Program-made: the position numbers and the translations under genes
Shown here: in pieces, positions 1 through 7,599 of the stretch
Position numbering within the stretch: position 1 is the stretch's first letter
How the letters are laid out: each line of letters starts with the position of its first letter
Source: Serratia quinivorans
Lineage (GTDB): Bacteria; Pseudomonadota; Gammaproteobacteria; Enterobacterales; Enterobacteriaceae
Assembly (NCBI RefSeq): GCF_946227985.1
Contig: NZ_CAMKGL010000001.1
Span: forward strand, 558,001-622,000
Direction of reading: 5' to 3'
Length of the DNA: 64,000 nucleotides
The notes under the pieces: model-generated
Told to the model about the DNA's origin: nothing
What the model saw: only the letters and a program-made list of their open reading frames with translations
The model's database searches: none

Positions 1-740
1 AGCAGCGCCTGATCGGCGGCAAAGCCTTCCTGCCGCAACCCGTCCAGCGCCAGCACCCGCCGCTGCGGTTGCGCTTCCACCGTCTGGCAAATCAGCCCGA
101 CGCTGTGCTGCATCAGCAGTTCCAGCAGTTGCTGTGCCTGCAAGTCCGGGCCGGAGAGATAAAACATCAACTGGTCCAACTGCAGGTTGTTGAGTGTGAC
201 GCTGTCATAGCACTCCAGCCGAATGCGCAGCGCGCTGACGCAGCCACTGTGTTGCAACCCCAGGTCGGTCAGTGGAATATCGGCCGGAATGCCGCCCAGT
301 TCGACGCTTTTCAGCCGCACCGGCTGTAGCGTGACGTCGTGCGCGGTGGTGTAGCTGCAGGTGATGCCACTCTTTTTCAGCGACTGGCTGTCCATCATGG
401 TGCCGCGCGGCACGACAAAGCCGTTGCTGATGTCGCCCTTGTTGCTGTCGGGTTGCAGCTCGGCAATTGCCATTGATGGCGTTGGCGACAGATAGTTGGG
501 GTAGATAATCTCCAGCAGACGCTGGGAGAAACGCGGAAACTCCGCGTCCATCTTCAGTTGTACGCGCGAGGTGAGAAAGGCGAAGCCTTCCATCAGACGC
601 TCGATATAAGGATCCGCTACGTCGATACCGCGCATGCCAAGGCGGCCTGCCACTTTGGGATACTGCTCGGCGAACTCTGCGCCCATCTCACGCAGATAGG
701 CCAGCTCGCGGTTGTAATAGTCTAAAAGTTTACTGTCCAT
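1..740 (-). CDS. tssF: TssF (VasA/ImpG) T6SS baseplate protein, C-terminus cut by window edge
   Basis: The frame reads from an ATG at 740 without a stop to base 1, giving about 246 N-terminal residues of a protein that is normally near 600. It opens MDSKLLDYYNRELAYLREMG, followed by EFAEQYPKVAGRLG and DPYIERLMEGFAFL, which are hallmark TssF N-terminal stretches. TssF is a wedge component of the phage-like T6SS baseplate and works with TssE, TssG and TssK in the cytoplasm at the membrane complex. It starts 4 bases after the tssE stop, so the two are probably co-translated. tssG, expected next, would lie beyond the left edge. Identification is by family resemblance and context. Confidence 0.93.
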   Translation of the reverse strand, partial: MDSKLLDYYNRELAYLREMGAEFAEQYPKVAGRLGMRGIDVADPYIERLMEGFAFLTSRVQLKMDAEFPRFSQRLLEIIYPNYLSPTPSMAIAELQPDSNKGDISNGFVVPRGTMMDSQSLKKSGITCSYTTAHDVTLQPVRLKSVELGGIPADIPLTDLGLQHSGCVSALRIRLECYDSVTLNNLQLDQLMFYLSGPDLQAQQLLELLMQHSVGLICQTVEAQPQRRVLALDGLRQEGFAADQAL

Positions 741-744
741 CGGC

Positions 745-1320
745 TTACCCTATGTCTTTCAGATCGAAGTGACCGTTTTCCAGGTCCACGTCGGTACGGA
801 ACAGAAACTCCAGCGGATAGGGCACGCACCACAGGCGCCCCTTGATTTCAATCGACAATACGTTGTGCAGCTCCAGCGAGCCGGTGTCCGAAATACAGCG
901 CACCCGCAGCCCTTCGGGCAGGATGCGCGGTTCGAAATTGAGAATGGATTCGGTCAGCGCCAACTGAATATCCTGCCATTCGATATCCGACATGCGTTTG
1001 CCGGCCAGCGAGGCGATGCCGTAGTTCAGGGTTGAACGCCGTACCTGTGGAAGATCGCCCAAATCGAGACTGGACTCGCTGTTCACGCAGTTAAACAGCC
1101 ACTGCAGGTCGCGCAGCACCCGGCGGCGCAGTTCGCTGTGCGAGACCAGGTTGCGCACCTGAGTTTCTTTTTTTTTCTGCGGCTCGTCGTCGGTCAGCAT
1201 GTCGAGCAGCACCGGCTGCATTTTGTCGCGTGAGGTCAGGCGTTCGCTGTCCTGGCGGGAGCGATAGCCCTGACGGCGCAGGTCACCATCATCATGTTGG
1301 GTTGGACGCTTGCTGTTCAT
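745..1320 (-). CDS. tssE: TssE, gp25-like T6SS baseplate protein
   Basis: A 191-residue protein of the gp25/lysozyme-like (GPW) family. TssE is a baseplate wedge protein that helps start sheath polymerisation. The N-terminal 55 residues are charged and lysine/arginine rich (PQKKKETQ). The conserved core follows: LRRRVLRDLQWLFNCVNSE, VRRSTLNYGIASLAG, then a C-terminal segment with EIKGRLWCVPYPLEFLFRT. It lies 2 bases after tagJ and 4 bases before tssF, a tight operon arrangement. TagJ homologues are reported to interact with the sheath, which fits the pairing here. Confidence 0.92.
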   Translation of the reverse strand: MNSKRPTQHDDGDLRRQGYRSRQDSERLTSRDKMQPVLLDMLTDDEPQKKKETQVRNLVSHSELRRRVLRDLQWLFNCVNSESSLDLGDLPQVRRSTLNYGIASLAGKRMSDIEWQDIQLALTESILNFEPRILPEGLRVRCISDTGSLELHNVLSIEIKGRLWCVPYPLEFLFRTDVDLENGHFDLKDIG

Positions 1321-1322
1321 CG

Positions 1323-2138
1323 TTAAGCGCTCGCGTTAAAACTCAGGTGGCGCAGGCTGTGTAGCGGAAACTCATCGTTCTCGCTCAGCCAGGTTTTCAG
1401 ACCCTGTCCGGCGTAGTGCGGCCCTTCGCCCAGCGCTTGCCATTCGGTGCGTTTGCCGAGCAACAGCGCATCGTCACTGTCTGTGTTCAGAGGATAGCGG
1501 GCAGGCAGTTGGCAGACCTGCTCGCGACCGTCGTTCAGTCGCACCAGTGCATGGCTCCACACCAGATCAACGGCGCTTTGTGGGGCCTGGAACTGAATTT
1601 CCGCAATCTCGGCGAACGGCAGCCAGTAATAGGTGCCGTTCAATGCCAGTTCGCAAACCGGGCCGAGACGACCATCACCGTCGGTCAGCCAATCAAACGC
1701 CACGGGTTGCGGCTGTTCCGCCAGGGTCAGTTGCCCGGCACTGGCCGGTGCCGCTTCCAGCGCGCCGTCGCGCAATGCCTGCGCCTGTTCGGTTTCGCCC
1801 CGGGCATCGTGACGCAACGCCTGGATCATGGGTTGCAACCAGGGCTGGCTTTGTTGCAGCAGCGCGGGAGCTGCCTCGCCGGCGAACACCGTCTGACGCT
1901 GCAGTTCCGCGTTGACCGATTGCAATAACAGCAATGTGGTGGGTTGGGCGATGGGCTTCAATGCCTGCCAGGATTTCAGCTGCGCATTGGCGCGCTGCCA
2001 GTTGCCGGCCAAGCACAGCAGTTGCACCAGCGCGGCACGCAGGTCGGCATCCGCCGGTCGCGCTTTGATCTCATTTTCCACTGCGCCGATAGCGGCGCTG
2101 ACCGAGCCGCCTTGCAACATGTTTGTTAATGATTTCAC
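1323..2138 (-). CDS. tagJ: TagJ (ImpE/SciE-type) T6SS accessory protein
   Basis: A 271-residue ImpE-family protein. The N-terminal half is helical and TPR-like (AIGAVENEIKARPADADLRA, then LLCLAGNWQRANAQL). The C-terminal half carries the family's DGRLGPVCELALNGTYYWLP and IAEIQFQAPQSAVDLVW blocks. The start is a GTG at 2138 with AAGGAAA about seven bases upstream. TagJ/ImpE proteins associate with the TssB/TssC sheath in some T6SS classes and may modulate its disassembly, a role taken from family literature. The gene sits immediately before tssE. Confidence 0.88.
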   Translation of the reverse strand: MKSLTNMLQGGSVSAAIGAVENEIKARPADADLRAALVQLLCLAGNWQRANAQLKSWQALKPIAQPTTLLLLQSVNAELQRQTVFAGEAAPALLQQSQPWLQPMIQALRHDARGETEQAQALRDGALEAAPASAGQLTLAEQPQPVAFDWLTDGDGRLGPVCELALNGTYYWLPFAEIAEIQFQAPQSAVDLVWSHALVRLNDGREQVCQLPARYPLNTDSDDALLLGKRTEWQALGEGPHYAGQGLKTWLSENDEFPLHSLRHLSFNASA

Positions 2139-2155
2139 AGGGCTTTCCTTAATAA

Positions 2156-3142
2156 TCAGTGAGTCGCGTTGTTAACCGACAGGTAGCTGCCACTGGCTGG
2201 GTCAAGGCGATCCTCGGCCAGCTTTTCCACCAGCTTGAAGTTCAGCGGGGTGGCCGGGCTGGCAAGCAGTGGCTGCCAGGCGCGTTGTGCCTGCTCAATA
2301 CGTTGTTTGACTTTGGCGGTGTCTGCGGCTTCTTCACGCGGCATTTCGACGATCACTTCGCCGTTAAATGACCAGGCGTGAAGCTGCGGGGCGAAAGGTA
2401 ACAGCGCGAAACTGCCTGGTGCCTGCGGGTTGGCACCGAGGACCAGTCGCTGCACGTTGGCGCTGACCACGCTCAAGGGGCGCTCACCCACGTTGATCTT
2501 CACCAGCGGATAGCCCTGATAGAACGACAATGCCGGCGAGGCGGTTTTGCCATCTTGCTGTAGCGTGACGCTGCTGCTGCCGTTTAACCAGCCGTCGTCA
2601 CCACAACGCAGGGCGTCGCCACTCGGGATAAACAGCGCGCTGCCGTTGGCTTCTTCGCTCCAGTAGGTGCGGAAATGGCAGCCCTGCGGCAGGTCAAACT
2701 TGGGTACCGGTGCGCTGTCTGCCTGCGGCGAGGTGACCGCCACGGCGGCGGGGATCACCGGTGCTGGGGGGGCAGTCGGTTCGACGGCCTGCTGTTTGTG
2801 TACCGGCTTCCAGCCCCGTGCCTTGCTGGCTTCGCCGGAGGCCAGTTTTTCACCGCGTTTGTCGGTCAGTGTCCAAGGGAGTTGACTGGCCTTGGCACAC
2901 TGCTTGGCCAACAGATTACCAACCCGTGGCAGGAAGTCGTCCAGCACTGCAGGGTCTTTGCTCTGCGCCGAAACGATGCGCAGCGGGATGCTTTTGCCGC
3001 ACCAGCTTGCCGGTTGGCTGTTTTTGACGTCATCGATAAACACTTCCAGCTTCTGGCTGGGGGAGTAGACCACGCGATAATTCGCCGCCTGCGCGGCCGG
3101 TATCGCCATCAGGGCGATAAATCCGGGCATCCAGTATTTCAT
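2156..3142 (-). CDS. T6SS-locus exported protein of unknown function
   Basis: A 328-residue protein I do not recognise. It starts with a clean Sec signal peptide (MKYWMPGFIALMAIPAAQAA, cleavage likely after AQA), so the mature protein is probably periplasmic. The mature N-terminal domain (about residues 21-115) contains two cysteines. A Pro/Ala-rich linker (about 120-150) leads to a second domain with GCHFRTYWSEEANGSALFIP and another Cys, which could pair in disulfides. It lies between pppA and tagJ, all reading the same way with short gaps, so it is very likely expressed with the T6SS. A structural, envelope-anchoring or regulatory part is plausible, but no specific function can be claimed. 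Confidence 0.75.
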   Translation of the reverse strand: MKYWMPGFIALMAIPAAQAANYRVVYSPSQKLEVFIDDVKNSQPASWCGKSIPLRIVSAQSKDPAVLDDFLPRVGNLLAKQCAKASQLPWTLTDKRGEKLASGEASKARGWKPVHKQQAVEPTAPPAPVIPAAVAVTSPQADSAPVPKFDLPQGCHFRTYWSEEANGSALFIPSGDALRCGDDGWLNGSSSVTLQQDGKTASPALSFYQGYPLVKINVGERPLSVVSANVQRLVLGANPQAPGSFALLPFAPQLHAWSFNGEVIVEMPREEAADTAKVKQRIEQAQRAWQPLLASPATPLNFKLVEKLAEDRLDPASGSYLSVNNATH

Positions 3143-3172
3143 AGGTAACCTTGCTGTGAATTTGTGCCTGAC

Positions 3173-3946
3173 TCAGTCGCGGGACAGAAACCGCTCCGCA
3201 TCCGCCAGAGAATGCAGCAGGGTGGTTTCCTGCGGTGAGCCAATCCAGACGGCGATAGCGCTGTAGTTATCGCTGTTATTATTTTTCTTCCATGCCTGCT
3301 CCATCAGGGCAATCCACTCGCTGGGGGAGTTGACCATATGCAGCGATTGTTCCAGTTCAGACTGGGTAAAGCTGTGCCAAAAACCGTCGGTACACAGCAG
3401 GAAAACGTCGCCGTCTTCCAGTTGCAACACGTCGCTGTAGGTGGCGTCGCGCTCTTCATTCAGACCCAGGGCGAAATACAGCAGGTTGCTGTTGATGCCG
3501 CTGGTTTGGTAGCCGGCGTCCTGCATTTGCTGGATCAGGCTGTGGTCGGTGGTCACCGAATGCAGATAGCCGCGACGGAACAGGTACAAACGGCTGTCAC
3601 CGGCGTGCGCCCAGTAAGCCAGTTGGTAATCGCGATCGATAAACAGGCTGACCAGCGTGGTGCCCATCTTGCCGTATTCGTTCGACTGCCGTTGCTGCTG
3701 ATGGATGGCGGCATTGGCACTGGCAATGTGTTGTCGAATGCTCTGGGCATTCAGATGTTTTTCACCGTCGAAGTTCTGCAGGATGGTGTCGTGTGCCAGT
3801 TTGGCGGCAACGTCCCCGCCGGGAAAACCGGCGATGCCGTCACAGACCACGAAACAGGCTGCGCGGTCACCGACCACTTCACCGGTCTGATCCTGATTAG
3901 AGGCGCGGCCGCCCTGATTGGAGGTAGAGGCTATAGTGATATTCAT
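3173..3946 (-). CDS. pppA: PppA-type PP2C serine/threonine phosphatase of the T6SS
   Basis: A 257-residue PP2C (PPM) phosphatase. Metal-binding and catalytic motifs are all visible: SNQDQTG near residue 17, VCDGIAGFPGGDVAA, AGDSRLYLFRRG, LCTDGFW, and the late DNYSAIAVW. In threonine-phosphorylation controlled T6SS, PppA removes the phosphate that the kinase PpkA puts on the FHA protein and so switches firing off. The neighbouring fha gene supports this, since its TAA overlaps the pppA ATG by one base (TAATG). PpkA itself is not in the window. The role is by family and context. Confidence 0.92.
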   Translation of the reverse strand: MNITIASTSNQGGRASNQDQTGEVVGDRAACFVVCDGIAGFPGGDVAAKLAHDTILQNFDGEKHLNAQSIRQHIASANAAIHQQQRQSNEYGKMGTTLVSLFIDRDYQLAYWAHAGDSRLYLFRRGYLHSVTTDHSLIQQMQDAGYQTSGINSNLLYFALGLNEERDATYSDVLQLEDGDVFLLCTDGFWHSFTQSELEQSLHMVNSPSEWIALMEQAWKKNNNSDNYSAIAVWIGSPQETTLLHSLADAERFLSRD

Positions 3947-5694
3947 TACGCGTCCGGTTGGGTCTGTGAGTCTTTATATTGATTCACTTCAACGTCATAG
4001 GCGTGCAGGAAGGCTTCGCCGAACAGGGTGTGAAAGTCGTCTTCGATTTCGCCGGAGGTCTGCTGATAGCTTTTCACGAAGTAATCCCACAGCGCCGCCT
4101 TGCGGCTGGCCGGCAGGGACAAACGAGGTGCCGCGCCTTCCTTGCGCGCCTCTTCTTCAAGACGATCCGGATTAAATGACTGCAACATGGCAGCGATGAT
4201 GGCGCGAATACCGGCGATCATGCCTAACTGGTGCGCCTGCAGGTCGATCAGTGCGTCGCGCACCGCCTGTTCCGGCGGCATAAACCCCGGCATTTTGCTG
4301 CCGAACATCTGCATCAATACCGTTTTGCCCGAGGGCAGCAGTTTGAACGGGTTATTGGCCTCGTCGAGGATCATGGTCATCTCGGCCTTCACGCCGCGCT
4401 TAAGGATTGAGCGGGAAGAGAGCAGGGCGACGGTACCCTGAGAAAACAGGCTCAGCAGTCGACCGGCCTGGCGGAGCTGTTGCTCATCAAAGTGCGGCTG
4501 TGGTTGCAGGTCATCCAGGCCCACCCCCTGCAGTAATGCGGCTAATAATGGGCCTTCCAACCGCTCCCCCGTAGGCGCGCTACCGTTTTGGGCACGAGCA
4601 TTCTGATAGGCAATCGGATCGATACCCAGGCGGTTGGCCGGGCGTGGACGCGGTTGCTGCGGGGGCGGTGAGGTTGAAGGCGAAAACTGTGGCTCAGGTT
4701 GCGGCATGGGCTCCGGCTGAGCGACCGGCTGCGGCTCGACTTTGGGTTGTGGTGCTTCCACCGGGGCGGCCATCACCGGTTGCTGTAAAGGGGGCGTCGG
4801 TGGTGGCATCGTAGCCGGGGGCTCTGGCTGTGCCAGGGGGACAGCACTGCCCATCAGCAGGCCGAGAGGATCGTTGCTGTTCAACGCGTCCGGCGATGTG
4901 GGGGCAGAAGAACCGCCAAACAGCGCCAGTGGGTCGAGTTCCTGCTCATTTTTTTCCACCTCGGCGGGTTTGACCGGCGCAGCTTGGCTGGTGGTCGGGC
5001 GTTGTTCGGCCAACAGTGCACTTGGGGTGGTATCGGCCAAAATAGGATCGCGTTCGAAGGTGGTGTCGGTGTTGAACAACATTGCCGGATCGGTTTGCTG
5101 CGACTGCAGTTGACGTAGTTCGACGTCGCCCGCCAATTGCGCCAGCGGATCGGCCGGGTTCATCTCGCGCTCCGGCGTTTCCAGCAGCGGATGGCTGTCC
5201 TGATTAGTGACCGGTGTCGGGGGGGATGTCACCGCCGCGGCTGGCGTGAACTCTTCTACCAGACTGTCCCAAATCTCATTCGGGATGGGGGCTGCCGCTT
5301 TCTCTTTGGCGGACGGCGAAGGTGCTGGCGCAGTGTCGGCGGTTTTCACTGCCGGCTGAGTCTGCGGCGCAGCCGCCTGCTTTAACGAGGTGACCTGGAT
5401 CTGGTAATCGTCGATGCCGAGAATGTCACCATCCTGCAACTCCACCTGACGGCCGCGCTCCAGCGGGATATCGTTCAGCAACACGCGGGTGACGTTACCA
5501 CGGTTGGTTACGCGGCATTCGCCATCAGCAGAAATATGTACGATCGCCTGCAACCGGGAGATGGCGCGCTCTTCGTCTGGCAGTACCAGGTTGTTGTCCA
5601 CGCTACGGCCAATGGTGCCGCCGGGCGGCAGAAAGTCGCAGCTGCTCTGTGGCGGAACCTGGCCACTTTTATTCTTGACAATAGAAAATCGCAT
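3946..5694 (-). CDS. tagH: Fha/TagH, FHA-domain T6SS regulator and scaffold
   Basis: A 582-residue FHA-domain protein. The N-terminal FHA domain (about residues 20-105) shows GGTIGRSVDNNLVLP, ISRLQAIVH and NRGNVTRVLLND, the phospho-threonine reading loops. A long Pro/Ala/Gln-rich low-complexity linker (roughly 110-350) follows, then the T6SS-specific TagH C-terminal helical domain starting near ANRLGIDPIAYQNARAQ. In related systems PpkA phosphorylates Fha to trigger assembly and PppA reverses it. A terminated hcp gene lies upstream with about 200 AT-rich bases between, so fha may also have its own promoter there. AGGAATGCC precedes the start. Confidence 0.92.
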   Translation of the reverse strand: MRFSIVKNKSGQVPPQSSCDFLPPGGTIGRSVDNNLVLPDEERAISRLQAIVHISADGECRVTNRGNVTRVLLNDIPLERGRQVELQDGDILGIDDYQIQVTSLKQAAAPQTQPAVKTADTAPAPSPSAKEKAAAPIPNEIWDSLVEEFTPAAAVTSPPTPVTNQDSHPLLETPEREMNPADPLAQLAGDVELRQLQSQQTDPAMLFNTDTTFERDPILADTTPSALLAEQRPTTSQAAPVKPAEVEKNEQELDPLALFGGSSAPTSPDALNSNDPLGLLMGSAVPLAQPEPPATMPPPTPPLQQPVMAAPVEAPQPKVEPQPVAQPEPMPQPEPQFSPSTSPPPQQPRPRPANRLGIDPIAYQNARAQNGSAPTGERLEGPLLAALLQGVGLDDLQPQPHFDEQQLRQAGRLLSLFSQGTVALLSSRSILKRGVKAEMTMILDEANNPFKLLPSGKTVLMQMFGSKMPGFMPPEQAVRDALIDLQAHQLGMIAGIRAIIAAMLQSFNPDRLEEEARKEGAAPRLSLPASRKAALWDYFVKSYQQTSGEIEDDFHTLFGEAFLHAYDVEVNQYKDSQTQPDA

Positions 5695-5891
5695 AAGGCA
5701 TTCCTGCTGATTAGGAGATATTGCAGTTAATTATTATTTCGGTGTCTGGCTTAACAAAATTTGCGGTTATTTTGGTAAGCTGGTTAGTATGCGGTTTTTT
5801 TATTTTTTTGGCTGGATTTCTATTTTAATATTAATAGCGAGATGACTGCAGGCACGAATAGCCTGATTTACTAATGAGAGGGTATAAATAG

Positions 5892-5911
5892 CCCCCGGAC
5901 GAAACCGGGGG
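5892..5911 (-). terminator. Hairpin terminator or attenuator after hcp
   Basis: Just downstream of the hcp stop, the minus strand forms a perfect 7-bp GC stem (CCCCCGG / CCGGGGG) with a six-base loop, followed by an AT-rich CTATTTATA tract. It lacks a long U run, so it may act as a partial terminator or as a 3' stabiliser. Either would let hcp mRNA accumulate above the downstream fha genes, which fits the need for many Hcp copies. Confidence 0.65.
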
Positions 5912-5919
5912 GATACAGA

Positions 5920-6402
5920 TTAAGCTTCGCGGTTTTCCTTGATATTCCAACCTGCGCTGCTTTCTGCGCCTTTACCACCTTTATCGCTCTGCTCCCAGTA
6001 TTGCTGCTTCACTTTTGATGCCTGGAAGGAGTAGGTCACGCCCACGGTGTCTTCACCGCCGGCACCGGTGTACTGCACGGCAGTGACCAGCACGTCGTCC
6101 AGAGTGATTTTGACGTATTCAACCTGGCTGCCACCGGCTTTACAGACTGACAGTTCAATCTTGGTCAGGTGTTTACCGCTGGAGCAGTGTTTCAGCAGCG
6201 CCGGGGTTGATTTGTCGACCAGCGCGTTGACATGCAGATCGTTAAAGCAAACCTTACCGGCACCGCCACCACCACCCACGCTCATGTTGCCTGGTTGAGA
6301 AGCGCCCCAGGAGAAAGAAGTAATGTCGGTCCAGCCTTTGTGATTTGAATCTTTAGACTCACCGCTGGCACCTTCAACTTTCAGGAACATATCAATAGCC
6401 AT
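5920..6402 (-). CDS. hcp: Hcp, T6SS inner-tube protein
   Basis: A 160-residue Hcp, the usual size. It starts MAIDMFLKVEGASGESKDSN and contains the conserved WTDITSFSWGASQPG, a glycine-rich loop (SVGGGGGAGKV), LVDKSTPALLKHCSSGKHL and the late YSFQASKVKQQYWEQ. Hcp hexamers stack into the tube that is propelled out of the cell, and they can chaperone small effectors inside their lumen. Directly upstream is tae4-tai4, whose amidase is of the kind delivered through Hcp, so cargo and carrier are neighbours. A separate hairpin terminator follows the gene. Confidence 0.96.
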   Translation of the reverse strand: MAIDMFLKVEGASGESKDSNHKGWTDITSFSWGASQPGNMSVGGGGGAGKVCFNDLHVNALVDKSTPALLKHCSSGKHLTKIELSVCKAGGSQVEYVKITLDDVLVTAVQYTGAGGEDTVGVTYSFQASKVKQQYWEQSDKGGKGAESSAGWNIKENREA

Positions 6403-6533
6403 AGTATTTTCACTCTTTATTAAGGGTTAACAGTAGTATTAACGTTACGTTGAAAAATTCAGGTAATAGCAGCAGGAATTGAAAGTTTGTTAATGCACTA
6501 CCATTTAATATCCTTGTGCCATGCACCTCATTA

Positions 6534-6555
6534 AATACCGAATGCTATCGGTATT
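6534..6555. other. Stem-loop between tai4 and hcp
   Basis: A perfect 8-bp inverted repeat (AATACCGA, six-base loop, TCGGTATT) lies in the roughly 200-base AT-rich gap between tai4 and hcp. It could be an RNA processing or stability hairpin or an operator ahead of hcp. There is no strong U tract, so a terminator is less likely. Confidence 0.4.
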
Positions 6556-6599
6556 AATTACCGAGCCATCATTAAAAAACGACAATGGCCCAATGCTGA

Positions 6600-7040
6600 T
6601 TACTGCGGGTTATCCTGATTCCACGAGTGATTAGGATCACCAACAATGACTTCACGAGATAATTTATCCAGCTCGGGGCTGTGATAAAGCCGCAGGCAGT
6701 TTAAGGTTACCCCTGTACTGCTGTTTTTAGTCTCGCTGTGAAACGCGTTCACTCTGGATTTGAACTTATCGATGAGAGTATTCACTTTCTCATCACCGGC
6801 TTCGATATCAAACGGCATCCATTCTCTCATCGCATTGGCGGTTCTGGCGGCATCAAGAGAGAAGGTTTTGTCTGATTCGGAAACCTGCGCCAGACAGCGA
6901 GTCAGTGCCAGCTCTTTAACCACCTGGAAATAAGGCATTTGTTTGATAAATGCTACTGGGTCTTGGGTATCCGTGGCTTGCGACTGCAATGAAACACTCA
7001 ATAGCGTTGAAAGCAGACTGAATTTAATTAGCAAATTCAT
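6600..7040 (-). CDS. tai4: Tai4-type periplasmic immunity protein
   Basis: 146 residues when started at the ATG at 7040, which overlaps the tae4 stop as ATGA. A longer in-frame reading from 7160 lies wholly inside tae4 and is rejected. The first 22 residues (MNLLIKFSLLSTLLSVSLQS and on to QA) are a Sec signal peptide, as expected for a protein that neutralises a cell-wall amidase in the periplasm. The mature part is helical, with two cysteines (LTRCLAQ and LNCLRLYH) that could form a disulfide. Translational coupling to the amidase is typical of effector-immunity pairs. The Tai4 assignment rests on the partner, the size, the signal peptide and general resemblance. Confidence 0.85.
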   Translation of the reverse strand: MNLLIKFSLLSTLLSVSLQSQATDTQDPVAFIKQMPYFQVVKELALTRCLAQVSESDKTFSLDAARTANAMREWMPFDIEAGDEKVNTLIDKFKSRVNAFHSETKNSSTGVTLNCLRLYHSPELDKLSREVIVGDPNHSWNQDNPQ

Positions 7041-7543
7041 GGCAACTCCCAAAAGTTGGCTCGAGGAGTTGAGTAATTTGTGCCCGGCGCATTGAAATAG
7101 CAATGATCCGAACAACTGGAACCATTCCAGAACGTAGCATGCCCACCTGCGTTGTCCCATCCGGACACTTCAAAAAGGATTAGCCCTTTTTTATTGGCCA
7201 GTTGGGTCACGGGTAGTTGAGGGAAATTGACAATTAAATCTGGTTTTCCCCACGTTTTTGTCAAGTATGAGATCAGATCACGTACTCGGAAAAAGTACCA
7301 TTTCTTATCTGCACCAGAGACCGTGAGTTGGCTTATTCTGGGGACCGGATGCCCTGTATAGTTAAGTACATAACTCATTCTCACAGCACAGCTATTTTCC
7401 CATCCTCCAGCATTCACGGGGATCTCGAAGTTGCGTTGCACTGCGCCACCAATGGTATTTTTCACTTTTCCCAAAGAGTCATTAGCGTCATAAATATTTT
7501 TGGCTGCGGTCCATGCAGCGAGAAATCGTGGTCTTGCTCCCAT
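7037..7543 (-). CDS. tae4: Tae4 family T6SS amidase effector
   Basis: 168 residues, standard size for Tae4 (Ssp1/Ssp2-like). The catalytic cysteine lies in GGWENSCAVRMSYVLNYTG (Cys52) and the histidine in GGHATFWNG (His135). Two further cysteines in CSDHC near residues 144-148 match the disulfide described in some Tae4 proteins. These enzymes are papain-like DL-endopeptidases that cut the gamma-D-Glu to meso-DAP bond of peptidoglycan in the periplasm of rival bacteria. There is no signal peptide, as expected for T6SS delivery. It lies between tssC and hcp and overlaps its immunity gene by four bases. Confidence 0.94.
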   Translation of the reverse strand: MGARPRFLAAWTAAKNIYDANDSLGKVKNTIGGAVQRNFEIPVNAGGWENSCAVRMSYVLNYTGHPVPRISQLTVSGADKKWYFFRVRDLISYLTKTWGKPDLIVNFPQLPVTQLANKKGLILFEVSGWDNAGGHATFWNGSSCSDHCYFNAPGTNYSTPRANFWELP

Positions 7544-7599
7544 ATCCTACCTCCATGTTATTTTTCAGGCCGTGTTTCCACGGCCTGACTTTCAGCACA

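Noticed and set aside
6500-6520. TGGCAC on the minus strand before hcp as a sigma-54 promoter
   Set aside because: The matching TTGC part at the required spacing is absent.
6600-7160. A longer 186-residue reading of the immunity protein
   Set aside because: The extra 40 residues lie inside tae4 and would bury the signal peptide; the ATG at 7040 gives a clean one.
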